From the NCBI RefSeq assembly GCF_014640075.1, contig NZ_BMGG01000007.1:248001-312000 (forward strand): a stretch of 64,000 nt of DNA, read 5' to 3'. Within the stretch, counting starts at the first letter, position 1. The number at the start of each line of letters is the position of its first letter. The translations under genes and the position numbers were made by a program. Under the pieces are notes generated by a model. The model saw nothing but the letters and a program-made list of their open reading frames with translations, made no database searches and was not told where the DNA came from. Origin of the DNA: Chelatococcus reniformis. GTDB taxonomy: Bacteria; Pseudomonadota; Alphaproteobacteria; Rhizobiales; Beijerinckiaceae. This document shows, in pieces, positions 8,869-17,179 of the stretch.

Positions 8869-9308
8869 GGCAGAGGCCGTGGTTGCGCACGCGGCGGACG
8901 GGAGCGGTGCGTCTCCCGCGCGGCGGCAAGGATTAAACCTAAAAAAGGTACAACAATGTTATTGTCGAAACCAGCTGTCGTGCCGGCGATCCGGCGAAGG
9001 CTGCAAGAACGCCGGCGTATCGATGCGATATGGGTCGCTCCTGCATCCCGCGCCCCTGCTTAGAGTAGCACGCGCTTTTGATGCGGCGCGTTGCCCGGGC
9101 CCAATCGCCCCCCTCCGAGGATGTAAGCCCTTCGGCAGCGTTCAGCCACGGGCGCTCGATGTCCGCTTGTCAGAGACAATCGTAGCTGATAGTCGCATTA
9201 ATAGGCCTACTCTACTGACAACGCGCCTTCGCGCCGGACGCTTCGACGCGTTCGGCACTTCGGCCGGCGGGGGCAGGGAGTCCGCCCGGCGGGGAAAGGA
9301 CAGCCATC
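8869..9308. other. Divergent intergenic region with candidate operators
   Basis: A 440-base non-coding gap between the minus-strand MDR gene and the plus-strand MaoC gene. It is locally AT-rich at 8931-8970. Three short symmetrical words are visible: TAAACCTAAAAAAGG at 8934-8948 (see separate entry), the inverted repeat ACAAT-GTT-ATTGT at 8953-8965, and the palindrome TAGGCCTA at 9202-9209. Such a space would be expected to hold two promoters and an operator, but I cannot assign good -35/-10 boxes. No open frame here looks like a gene. Confidence 0.4.
8934..8948. promoter_or_regulatory. Candidate operator, copy 1 (TAAACCTAAAAAAGG)
   Basis: The word lies about 70 bases upstream of the MDR start. 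It is nearly the same as TAAACCTATAAATAGG at 24788-24773 (minus strand), upstream of the luciferase-like gene. Both have CCTA and (T)AGG arms around an A-rich spacer. No regulator gene is in the window, so binding is inference. Confidence 0.3.
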
Positions 9309-9761
9309 ATGATTGCATTCGACAGTCCCGCGGTGCTGGCAAGCCGGGTGGGGGAGGCCCTCGGTCCCGGCGATTGGACCACCGTCACCCAGGAGATGAT
9401 CGACCGCTTCGCCGACGCCACGGGCGACCGCCAGTGGATCCATGTGGATGTCGAGCGCGCCCGGCGCGAAGCACCGGACGGCAAGACCATCGCGCACGGC
9501 TATCTGCTGCTGTCACTGCTGGGCGTGCTGCAGCCGACCATCTACACCGTCAAGGCCTCACGGATCCTGAACTATGGCATCAACCGGCTGCGCTTTCTGG
9601 CGCCGGTGCCGTCGGGCGCGCGCGTCCGCCTGAGCGAGACCGTCAAGGCGGCCGAGCCGGTCTCCGGCGGGCTCCGCATCGCCACCGAAGCGACGATCGA
9701 GCTGGAGGGCGCGCCCAAGCCGGCGCTGATCGCCGAGATCGTCTTCCTCTACTTCGACTGA
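9309..9761 (+). CDS. MaoC-family (R)-specific enoyl-CoA hydratase
   Basis: A 150-aa single hotdog protein. FADATGDRQWIHVD near residues 34-47 carries the Asp-x5-His catalytic pair of R-hydratases, and HGYLLLSLL follows as in the hydratase-2 motif. It would hydrate a trans-2-enoyl-CoA to the (R)-3-hydroxyacyl-CoA, which matches the MFE2-type dehydrogenase at 17.2 kb that acts on the R isomer. The ATG is preceded by GGGGAAAGGA. It is first in a plus-strand run with the thiolase homologue and OB-fold protein (52-base gap). Confidence 0.9.
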   Translation: MIAFDSPAVLASRVGEALGPGDWTTVTQEMIDRFADATGDRQWIHVDVERARREAPDGKTIAHGYLLLSLLGVLQPTIYTVKASRILNYGINRLRFLAPVPSGARVRLSETVKAAEPVSGGLRIATEATIELEGAPKPALIAEIVFLYFD

Positions 9762-9813
9762 GCCGCCGTGGCGGGCCGGCGCGGCCCAGCCACGCCGATC
9801 CGGAGACCATCGC

Positions 9814-10983
9814 GTGACCATCAACGGCAAAGCCTACATCGCGGGTGCCTACGAACATCCGACCCGGAAAGCGCCCGACAAGACCACGGCGGAGCTGCAC
9901 GCGGAGGTCGCCAGGGGTGCCCTCGACGACGCGGGCCTGAGCGTCGCGGATGTCGACGGCTTCTTCTGCTCCGGCGACTCGCCCGGGCTCGGCCCGCTCA
10001 ACATGGCCGAGTACCTCGGTCTGCGAGCCCGCCATGTCGATTCGACCAACACCGGCGGCTCCTCCTACATCGTTGCGGTCGACCACGCGGCGCAGGCCAT
10101 CGCGGCCGGCAAATGCAAGGTGGCGCTCATCACGCTGGCGGGCCGGCCGCGCAGCGAACCGCAGTCGCCGGCCGAGATCGCCTATCTGAGCGATCCCGGC
10201 GTGCCGGACGTGCCCTACGAGACGCCGTTCCGGGCCACCATCGTCAACCTCTACGGCATGGTGGCGCAGCGCCACATGCACGCCTTCGGCACCACCAGCG
10301 AGCAACTGGCGTGGATCAAGGTCGCCGCCTCCCACCACGCCCAGCACAATCCTCATGCGCTGTTGCGCGAGGTGGTGAGCGTCGCCGACGTGGTCGGCTC
10401 GCCGATCATCGCCGATCCGCTGCATCGCCTCGATTGTTGCGTGGTCACCGACGGTGGCGGCGCGCTGGTGGTGGTGGCGCCGGAGATCGCGCGCAGCCTG
10501 AAGCGGCCGCTGGTCAAGGTCCGGGGCGCGGCGGCGGCGGTGAAGCACTCCGACGGCGGCAAGGTCGACCTCGCCTATTCCGGCACCGCATGGTCCGGGC
10601 GCGCCGCCTTCGCCGAGGCGGCCGTCACCCCGAGGGACATCAAGTATGTCTCGATCTACGACAGCTTCACCATCACGGTGCTGATGCAGCTGGAGGACTT
10701 GGGTTTCTGCGAGCGCGGCACGGGGGGACGCTTCGTCAGCGACGGCAATCTGATCGCCGGCGTCGGCAAGCTGCCGTTCAACACCGACGGCGGCGGCCTG
10801 TGCAGCAACCATCCGGCCAACCGCGGCGGCATGACCAAGGTGATCGAAGCCGTCCGTCAGCTGCGCGGCGAAGCCCATCCGGCCGTGCAGGTGGCCAACT
10901 GCGACCTCGCGCTCGCCAACGGTACCGGCGGCTACCTGGCCGGGCGTCACGGCAGCGCAACGCTCATCCTGGAAAGGGTCTGA
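9814..10983 (+). CDS. Thiolase-family protein, SCP-x / lipid-transfer type, without the canonical nucleophile Cys
   Basis: Thiolase-fold protein of 389 aa, starting with GTG (GGAGA 9 bases upstream; no nearer ATG). The region around residue 85 reads NTGGSSYIVAVDHAAQ, where biosynthetic and degradative thiolases have Cys followed by Ser-Gly, so the acyl-accepting Cys is absent at that position. Later motifs SNHPANRGG and CDLALANGTGG correspond to the His and second-Cys loops of the family. This is the SCP-x/thiolase-like branch that works with a DUF35 OB-fold partner, which is encoded 2 bases downstream. In steroid degradation such pairs act as aldolases (retro-aldol cleavage of a 3-hydroxyacyl-CoA side chain), and that is a plausible role here. 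Confidence 0.85.
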   Translation: MTINGKAYIAGAYEHPTRKAPDKTTAELHAEVARGALDDAGLSVADVDGFFCSGDSPGLGPLNMAEYLGLRARHVDSTNTGGSSYIVAVDHAAQAIAAGKCKVALITLAGRPRSEPQSPAEIAYLSDPGVPDVPYETPFRATIVNLYGMVAQRHMHAFGTTSEQLAWIKVAASHHAQHNPHALLREVVSVADVVGSPIIADPLHRLDCCVVTDGGGALVVVAPEIARSLKRPLVKVRGAAAAVKHSDGGKVDLAYSGTAWSGRAAFAEAAVTPRDIKYVSIYDSFTITVLMQLEDLGFCERGTGGRFVSDGNLIAGVGKLPFNTDGGGLCSNHPANRGGMTKVIEAVRQLRGEAHPAVQVANCDLALANGTGGYLAGRHGSATLILERV

Positions 10984-10985
10984 TC

Positions 10986-11360
10986 ATGGATGCGGTCCGT
11001 CCGGAGGCCCAGGCGGCGCCCTACTGGCGCTCGACCGGCGGCAAGCTGCTGTTGAAGCGCTGCAAGGCGTGCGGCGAGCTTCATCATTATCCGCGTCCCC
11101 ACTGTCCCTTCTGCTTCAGTGCCGAGACGGAGTGGGTGGAGGCGGCAGGCCAGGGCACGATCTACTCCTACAGCGTGACGCGCCGCGGCGCGGAGCCCTA
11201 CGCCATCGCCTTCGTCACCCTGGCGGAGGGGCCGACGCTGCTGACCAACATCGTCGATACGCCGCTGGACACTATCGCCATTGGCCAGCCTGTCGACGTC
11301 GTCTTCCGGGACGTGGACGGCGTCGCCGTGCCGATGTTCCGGCGCGTGCCGCCGGGCTGA
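10986..11360 (+). CDS. Zn-ribbon/OB-fold DUF35 partner protein of the thiolase homologue
   Basis: A 124-aa protein with an N-terminal rubredoxin-like zinc ribbon (CKAC near residue 24 and CPFC near 39) and a C-terminal OB fold (GQGTIYSYSVTRR, then FVTLAEGPTLLTNIVD and a closing GQPVDVVFRDVDG). In the family, DUF35 proteins form a complex with SCP-x-like thiolases or hydratases and may bind the CoA ester. The start codon lies 2 bases after the stop of the thiolase homologue, so the two are translationally linked. Confidence 0.9.
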   Translation: MDAVRPEAQAAPYWRSTGGKLLLKRCKACGELHHYPRPHCPFCFSAETEWVEAAGQGTIYSYSVTRRGAEPYAIAFVTLAEGPTLLTNIVDTPLDTIAIGQPVDVVFRDVDGVAVPMFRRVPPG

Positions 11361-11687
11361 GGACGCCGCGACCGCAGCCCGGCGGCACGCGCCGCATCGT
11401 CACTCGGCCGCCGGCCCTCCGGCCGGTGCGCAGTCCGCCTCGCGCGGCGGGGCGGGCGGCCGGGGTCGCAACCGCGCCGGGCGCATGGCGTGCGCCCGCG
11501 CCGTCTCGCGAGGAGCTGCCCCGATTCGGGCTCGACTCATAAAACCGGCTAGTCAGATTATTTATTAAGAAGACCTATTGACCGGATATCAGGCCTCATG
11601 ATTGTCTCGGGGCCGCAAAGCTGCGGGCCGAGGCCGCTGTCCGATCGCCCGAGACAACCGCAGCGCCAGGGAGGCGGGTGACCAGGG
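11361..11687. other. Intergenic region before the liv operon
   Basis: A 327-base gap without a credible gene. Most is GC-rich; 11541-11590 is AT-rich for this genome (TTATTTATTAAG) and is the likely promoter zone of the livHMGF run, but no well-spaced -35/-10 pair can be assigned. TTGACC occurs at 11579-11584 without a good -10 box. Confidence 0.35.
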
Positions 11688-12560
11688 ATGTCGCAAGTCA
11701 TCCAGATCTTCATGAGCGGCTTGGCCGAAGGCTGCATCTACGCGCTCGTCGCGCTCGGCTTCGTGCTGATCTACAAGGCGACCGAGATGGTGAACTTCGC
11801 GCAGGGCGATCTCATGATGCTCGGCGCGTTCGTCGGTTACTTCCTGATCGTCGGCCTCGGCGCCAACTATTGGATCGCCCTCGTCGGTGCCGTGGTGATC
11901 ATGGCCGTGTTCAGCTACGCGCTCGACGTCTTCGTCCTGCGGCGCGTGATCGGCCAGCCCCAGTTCGCCGTGGTCATGCTCACGATCGGCCTCGGCTTCG
12001 TGTTCCGTGCCGCCGCGTCGATGATCTGGGGCGCCAATCCGCTCGCCTTCGTCACCCCCTTCACCGACGGCACCACCAGCATCGGCGGGGCGCCGATACC
12101 CGACGTAAGCCTGTCGATCGTCGCCGGCACCGCCGTCCTGTGCGGGCTGCTGTTCGCCCTGTTCCAGTACACGCCGGTCGGCGTCGCCATGCAGGCCGCC
12201 TCCCAGAACCAGCTGGCCGCCTACTACATGGGGATCCCCGTCAAGCGCATCTTCGCGCTGATCTGGGCCATCTCGGGCGGCGTCGCGGCGGTGGCCGGCA
12301 TCCTGCTCGCGCCACTGACGCTGATCGACACCTCGATCGGCTTCCTCGGCCTCAAGGCCTTCGCCGCCGCCGTCCTCGGCGGGTTCGGCTCGATCCCGGG
12401 CGCGCTCGCCGGCGGCATCGCCATCGGCCTGATCGAGCAGTTCTCCGGCGTCTACCTGATGGACGGCTTCAAGGACATCGCCGCCTACGTGGTTCTGCTG
12501 CTCGTCCTGTTCGTCAGGCCGCAGGGGCTCTTCGGGGCCGCGGCCAGGAAGCGCGTGTAA
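11688..12560 (+). CDS. livH: Branched-chain amino acid-type ABC transporter permease LivH
   Basis: Inner-membrane permease of 290 aa, nearly all hydrophobic helices. The N-terminal IFMSGLAEGCIYALVALGF and MVNFAQGDLMMLGAFVG are LivH hallmarks, and the EAA-like loop region is AAVLGGFGSIPGALAGGIAIG near residue 230. It pairs with LivM (4 bases downstream). The neighbouring CoA ligase, dehydrogenase and binding protein suggest import of a carboxylic acid rather than amino acids, as is common for liv systems embedded in such clusters. Confidence 0.93.
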   Translation: MSQVIQIFMSGLAEGCIYALVALGFVLIYKATEMVNFAQGDLMMLGAFVGYFLIVGLGANYWIALVGAVVIMAVFSYALDVFVLRRVIGQPQFAVVMLTIGLGFVFRAAASMIWGANPLAFVTPFTDGTTSIGGAPIPDVSLSIVAGTAVLCGLLFALFQYTPVGVAMQAASQNQLAAYYMGIPVKRIFALIWAISGGVAAVAGILLAPLTLIDTSIGFLGLKAFAAAVLGGFGSIPGALAGGIAIGLIEQFSGVYLMDGFKDIAAYVVLLLVLFVRPQGLFGAAARKRV

Positions 12561-12564
12561 CGCC

Positions 12565-13641
12565 ATGCGATATCAGTTCAAGACCAGCTACGACCGGGAC
12601 ATCGACCTCTTCGGCGATGCCGCGCAGCGCAACTGGTACCTCGCGCTGCTCGCCGTGTTGTGCGCGGCGCCGCTGGTGCTCGAGCAGTTCTGGCTGGGCG
12701 AGCTCTCCTACGTCTTCATCCTGTCGATCGCCGCCGTGGGGCTGATGCTGCTCACCGGCTATACCGGGCAGGTCTCGCTGTGCCATGGCGCCTTTCTCGG
12801 CATCGGCGCCTATGCCTACGCGGTCCTGCTGCAACGGGGCGTGCCCTTCTTCGTGGCCGCGCCGCTGGCGAGCCTGATCACCGCCGGCGTGGGGGCCGCC
12901 ATCGGCTTTCCCGCACTGCGGCTGGTCGGCATCTATCTCGCCATGGCGACCCTCGCCTTCAACTTCATCGTCGAATATGTCTTCGTGCACTGGGACAGCG
13001 TGACCGGCGGCTTCTCCGGTTTCGCCGTGCCGCAGCCCACCGTATTCGGCTATTCGATCGTCGACTATCCGCTCTTCTACTATCTCACGCTTGCCGCTTT
13101 GCTGTTCGCGCTCTTCGTCGCCAACAACATCATGCGGGCCCCGACGGGACGGGCGCTGATCGCGCTGCGCGACAGCGAGGTGGCGGCCCAGTCGATGGGC
13201 GTCAAGCTCACCCGCTACAAGACCATCTCGTTCGCCCTGTCGGCCGGGCTGACCGGGTTCGCCGGCGCCTTCTTCGCCCACAAGATCGGCTATCTGGCGC
13301 CGGACGCCTTCGGCATCCTGCTGTCGATCCAGCTGCTGCTGATGGTGGTGGTGGGCGGCCTCGGATCCTTCCGGGGCGCCATCTTCGGCGCGCTCTTCGT
13401 CGGCGCCCTGCCGTCGGTCATCGCCCTGCTGCGCGATTTCCTGCCCCAGTCCGTGGCGCGCCAGCCGGGGCTGGAGCCGGGGCTGTTCGGCCTCATCCTG
13501 ATCGGCTTCATCCTGTTCGAGCCGCATGGCATCGAGGGGCGCTGGCGCAAGCTGCGGCTGTTCTTCTCGCAGTTCCCCATGTACCGCGTCGCTACCTTCA
13601 AGAAGCAGAAGAGCTTCACCAAGTCGGAGCGCTTCCGGTGA
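12565..13641 (+). CDS. livM: Branched-chain amino acid-type ABC transporter permease LivM
   Basis: Second inner-membrane permease, 358 aa. It starts with a soluble stretch of about 30 residues, then hydrophobic helices including ILSIAAVGLMLLTGYTGQVS and LCHGAFLGIGAYAYAVL, the signature of LivM. The EAA-like VVGGLGSFRGAIFGALFVG is near residue 260. The C-terminal basic tail (KLRLFFSQFPMYRVATFKKQ) is longer than in E. coli LivM and resembles liv systems linked to aromatic-acid catabolism. Its TGA overlaps the GTG of livG. Confidence 0.93.
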   Translation: MRYQFKTSYDRDIDLFGDAAQRNWYLALLAVLCAAPLVLEQFWLGELSYVFILSIAAVGLMLLTGYTGQVSLCHGAFLGIGAYAYAVLLQRGVPFFVAAPLASLITAGVGAAIGFPALRLVGIYLAMATLAFNFIVEYVFVHWDSVTGGFSGFAVPQPTVFGYSIVDYPLFYYLTLAALLFALFVANNIMRAPTGRALIALRDSEVAAQSMGVKLTRYKTISFALSAGLTGFAGAFFAHKIGYLAPDAFGILLSIQLLLMVVVGGLGSFRGAIFGALFVGALPSVIALLRDFLPQSVARQPGLEPGLFGLILIGFILFEPHGIEGRWRKLRLFFSQFPMYRVATFKKQKSFTKSERFR

Positions 13642-14396
13642 TCGCGCTCGAGGCCAGGGAGCTCGCCCTCCACTTCGGCGGCATCAAGGCTGTCGACGGC
13701 ATCAGCTTCCAGGTGCCGGAGCGCAGCGTGTTCACGCTGATCGGCCCCAACGGCGCCGGCAAGACCACTGTCTTCAACCTGATCAGCCGGATCTACGAGC
13801 CGACGGCCGGCCGCCTCATCTTCGAGGGGCGGGACATCACCACGGTGCCGCCCCATGATATCGCGCGGCGCGGCATCGCTCGCACCTTCCAGAACATCGA
13901 GCTGTTCGAGAATGCGACGGTGCTCCAGAACCTGCTGCTCGGCCGCCATGCCCACGCCGCCGGCAACGTCGTGGCCGAGCTCATGTTCCTGCCGGGCGTG
14001 CGGCGCCGCGAGATCGCGCACCGCGAGGCGGTGGAGCGGGTCATCGACTTCCTGAACCTCGAGCCCCATCGCGACACGCTGATCTCGGGCCTGTCCTACG
14101 GCGTGCGCAAGATCGTCGAGCTCGGCCGGGCGCTGTGCACCGAGCCGCGGCTGCTGTTGCTCGACGAGCCCTCGTCCGGCCTCAACCCGGAGGAGACCGA
14201 CGACCTCGTGTTCTGGATCCAGGACATCCGCGACATCCTCGGTATCACCGTGCTGATGGTCGAGCACGACATGGGGCTGGTCAGCAAGGTGTCCGACCAC
14301 GTGCTGGCACTGAACCACGGGCAGGTGATCGCCAGCGGCACCCCCGGCGCGGTCAAGAGCGACCCGCAGGTCGTCAAAGCCTATCTGGGGGGCTGA
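13638..14396 (+). CDS. livG: ABC transporter ATP-binding protein LivG
   Basis: Cytoplasmic ATPase subunit of 252 aa. Walker A GPNGAGKTT is near residue 36, the Q-loop in RTFQNIELFENATV, signature LSYGVRKIVELGRAL near 155, Walker B LLLLDEPSSGLN near 172, and H-loop VEHDMG near 208. The LSYGVRK signature is the variant I recall from liv systems in acyl-CoA clusters, replacing the LSYGQQR form. The GTG start at 13638 overlaps the livM stop (GTGA), implying coupled translation. Confidence 0.93.
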   Translation: MIALEARELALHFGGIKAVDGISFQVPERSVFTLIGPNGAGKTTVFNLISRIYEPTAGRLIFEGRDITTVPPHDIARRGIARTFQNIELFENATVLQNLLLGRHAHAAGNVVAELMFLPGVRRREIAHREAVERVIDFLNLEPHRDTLISGLSYGVRKIVELGRALCTEPRLLLLDEPSSGLNPEETDDLVFWIQDIRDILGITVLMVEHDMGLVSKVSDHVLALNHGQVIASGTPGAVKSDPQVVKAYLGG

Positions 14397-14399
14397 GCC

Positions 14400-15173
14400 A
14401 TGCGTGAGCCGCTGCTCCGGCTGTCCAACGTCGAGACCTTCTACGGCCCGATCCGGGCGATCCGGGGCGTCTCGCTCGACGTGCACCAGGGCACGATCGT
14501 CGCGGTGCTGGGTGCCAACGGCGCCGGCAAGACGACGATCCTCAAGACCATCTCCGGCGTCATGGATCCGCTCAAGGGTGCCGTCGTCTTCGAAGGCCGC
14601 GAGATCCAGGGCGAGGACCCGGACCGGATCGCCCGGGCCGGTATCGCCCACGTGCCGGAGGGGCGCGAGACCTTTCCCTATCTCACGGTTCGCCAGAACC
14701 TGCTGATGGGCGCCTATGCGCGGCGCGACCGGGCGGCCGTGCCCGGCGACCTGGAGATGGTCTACGGCTATATCCCGCGCCTCCGCGACCTGAGCCAGCG
14801 CGTCGCCGGCTCCATGTCGGGGGGCGAGCAGCAGATGCTGGCGATCGGCCGCGCACTGATGAGCCGGCCGCGCCTGCTGCTGCTCGACGAGCCTTCCCTC
14901 GGCCTGTCGCCGCGACTCGTGGGCGAGGTCTTCGAGCTGATCCGGCGCCTCAACGGCGAGACCGGGCTCACCATCCTTGTCGTCGAGCAGAACGCCGGCA
15001 CGGCGCTCGCCACCTGTCACTTCGGTTTCGTTCTCGAACTGGGGCGCATCGTCATGGAAGACACCTGCGAGAACCTGATGGCGAAGGACGACATCAAGGA
15101 ATTCTACTTGGGGATGAAGGACGAGGGCGTGCGGGAGGGGCGGCGCTGGAAGCGGCGCAAGACCTGGCGCTGA
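14400..15173 (+). CDS. livF: ABC transporter ATP-binding protein LivF
   Basis: Second ATPase subunit, 257 aa. Walker A GANGAGKTT is near residue 38, PEGRETFPYLTVRQNL near 86, signature MSGGEQQMLAIGRAL near 140, Walker B LLLLDEPSLGLSP near 160, and VVEQNAG near 193. The C-terminus has a charged extension (KEFYLGMKDEGVREGRRWKR) beyond the usual LivF end, as in LivF proteins encoded beside CoA ligases. Start is 3 bases after the livG stop; the CoA ligase follows after 28 bases. Confidence 0.93.
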   Translation: MREPLLRLSNVETFYGPIRAIRGVSLDVHQGTIVAVLGANGAGKTTILKTISGVMDPLKGAVVFEGREIQGEDPDRIARAGIAHVPEGRETFPYLTVRQNLLMGAYARRDRAAVPGDLEMVYGYIPRLRDLSQRVAGSMSGGEQQMLAIGRALMSRPRLLLLDEPSLGLSPRLVGEVFELIRRLNGETGLTILVVEQNAGTALATCHFGFVLELGRIVMEDTCENLMAKDDIKEFYLGMKDEGVREGRRWKRRKTWR

Positions 15174-15201
15174 TGACCCTCGATCGCCGACAGGTGTGCG
15201 A

Positions 15202-17109
15202 ATGACGATTGCGATGCAGGCACCCTCGGATCTGCACAGCGTCGCGCCGCAGCGCGGCCCGGCCTGGGCGAGGGTCGATCCCCGGATCCGCTCGATCATC
15301 GAGGTGGAGACCCTGCCGCGGCTGTTCGCGGCGGCCACGCGCCAGCGCGGCGACGCCGTCGCCATGCGCATGAAGGAATACGGCATCTGGCAGGGCGTGA
15401 GCTGGCGGCAGTATGGCGAGCGGGCCCGCTGCGCCGGGCTCGGCCTGGCTGCGCTCGGGGTCCGCCGTGGCGAGGCCGTCTCGATCATCGCCGAGGGCCG
15501 GCCGGAGTGGCTCTACGCCGAATACGGCATCTACGGCATCGGCGCGGTGTGCAACGGCATCTATACCACCGACAGCCCGGCACAGGTCGCCTATATCCTG
15601 GGCGACAGCGGCTCCGTCGTCTGCATCGTCGAGAACGAGGAGCAGCTCGACAAGGTGCTGGAGGTGCGCGGGCGCTGCGCCGCGCTGCGCGCCATCGTGG
15701 TCATCGACATGAAGGGCCTGCACCAGTTCAGCGACCCGATGGTGATCAGCTTCGCCGATCTCCTGGCGCGGGGCGAGCAGCACGGCCGGGCGCAGCCCGG
15801 CGTCTGGGAGGGCGAGATCGAGATGGCGCGGCCTGAGGACGTCGCCGTGCTCATCTACACCTCCGGGACCACCGGCCCGCCCAAGGGAGTGATGCTCACG
15901 CACCGCAATCTGGTGTTCAAGATCGAGAATGAGACGGAGCTGCTCGGCCAGTCGAGCCGCGACAGCCTGCTCAGCTTCCTGCCGCTCAGCCATATCGCCG
16001 AGCGCTCGTATTCCTCGTTCTTCCCGCTCAAGACCGGCGCGGTGGTCAACTTCGTCGAGAGCGGCGAGACCATGGCGGCCAACCTGCAGGAGCTGCAGCC
16101 CACCATCCTCTTCGCCGTGCCGCGCGTGTGGGAGAAGTTCCACTCCGCCGTCGTGCTGCGCATGAAGGAGGCGACGCTGCCGGGCCGGCTGTTGTACCAG
16201 GCGGCTATCGGCCTGGGGTACCGGCTGGTGGACCAGCGCATGGCCGCCCGCCGCCCGCCGCTCGCCCTGCGGGCCGCCTATGCGCTGGCGAGCCGCGTGG
16301 CGCTGGAGAACGTGCGCCGCTCCATCGGCGTCAGCCGCTGCCGGTATCTGGTGACCGGGGCGGCGCCGATCGCCCCCGACGTCATCAAATGGTATATGGC
16401 GCTCGGCCTGGACATGCGCGAAGCCTACGGTCAGACCGAGAGCGCCGGCATGATCACCTGCACGCCGGCGGGATCGGCGAAGCTGGGGACCGTCGGCAAG
16501 GGCGTTCCCAACGTGGAGGTGCGGCTGGGTGCCGGCGGCGAGATCCTGGCGCGCGGGCCGAATATATTCGCCGGCTACCTAAATCAGCCCGGCAAGAGCG
16601 CCGAAACCGTGGTCGACGGCTGGCTGCACACCGGCGACGTCGGTACCATCGACGAGGATGGCTGGGTCCGCGTCGTCGACCGGCTGAAGGACATCATCAT
16701 CACCGCCGGCGGCAAGAACATCACGCCATCGGAGATCGAGAATCAGCTGAAGTTCAGCCCCTATATTTCCGATGCCGTGGTGATCGGTGATCGGCGCAAG
16801 TTCCTCACCTGCCTGATCATGGTCGACCAGGACAATGTCGCCCAGTTCGCCCAGGACAACGGCGTGCCGTTCACCAGCTTCGCCTCCCTCTGTCGGGCCA
16901 GGGCCGTGCAGGACCTGGTGGCGGCGGAGATCGAGAAGGTGAATCGCAACGTCGCGCGCGTCGAGACGATCAAGACCTTCAGGCTGATCGAGCAGGTGTT
17001 GACCGCGGAGGATGCCGAGCTGACGCCGACGATGAAACTGAAGCGGAGCTACGTCAGCGAGACCTACCGCGAGCTGATCGACGAGATGTACCGCGAGCCC
17101 GCGGTCTGA
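15202..17109 (+). CDS. Long-chain-type AMP-forming acyl-CoA synthetase
   Basis: ANL ligase of 635 aa, the larger FAA1-like class. YTSGTTGPPKGVMLTHRN is near residue 222, SFLPLSHIAERSYS near 255, EAYGQTESAG near 412, and DRLKDIIITAGGKNITPSEI near 495. A C-terminal lid follows and ends in KLKRSYVSETYRELIDEMY. ATG at 15202 was preferred to the GTG two codons earlier. Located directly after livF, it probably activates the imported acid on entry (import coupled to CoA ligation). The chain-length class suggests a bulky or long substrate. Confidence 0.92.
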   Translation: MTIAMQAPSDLHSVAPQRGPAWARVDPRIRSIIEVETLPRLFAAATRQRGDAVAMRMKEYGIWQGVSWRQYGERARCAGLGLAALGVRRGEAVSIIAEGRPEWLYAEYGIYGIGAVCNGIYTTDSPAQVAYILGDSGSVVCIVENEEQLDKVLEVRGRCAALRAIVVIDMKGLHQFSDPMVISFADLLARGEQHGRAQPGVWEGEIEMARPEDVAVLIYTSGTTGPPKGVMLTHRNLVFKIENETELLGQSSRDSLLSFLPLSHIAERSYSSFFPLKTGAVVNFVESGETMAANLQELQPTILFAVPRVWEKFHSAVVLRMKEATLPGRLLYQAAIGLGYRLVDQRMAARRPPLALRAAYALASRVALENVRRSIGVSRCRYLVTGAAPIAPDVIKWYMALGLDMREAYGQTESAGMITCTPAGSAKLGTVGKGVPNVEVRLGAGGEILARGPNIFAGYLNQPGKSAETVVDGWLHTGDVGTIDEDGWVRVVDRLKDIIITAGGKNITPSEIENQLKFSPYISDAVVIGDRRKFLTCLIMVDQDNVAQFAQDNGVPFTSFASLCRARAVQDLVAAEIEKVNRNVARVETIKTFRLIEQVLTAEDAELTPTMKLKRSYVSETYRELIDEMYREPAV

Positions 17110-17179
17110 CGGCCGCCGTGCGCGCGCGAGCCGCAACGAGGGCGCGACGGTCGCGCCGGCACACAGGAGACTTGATCCC

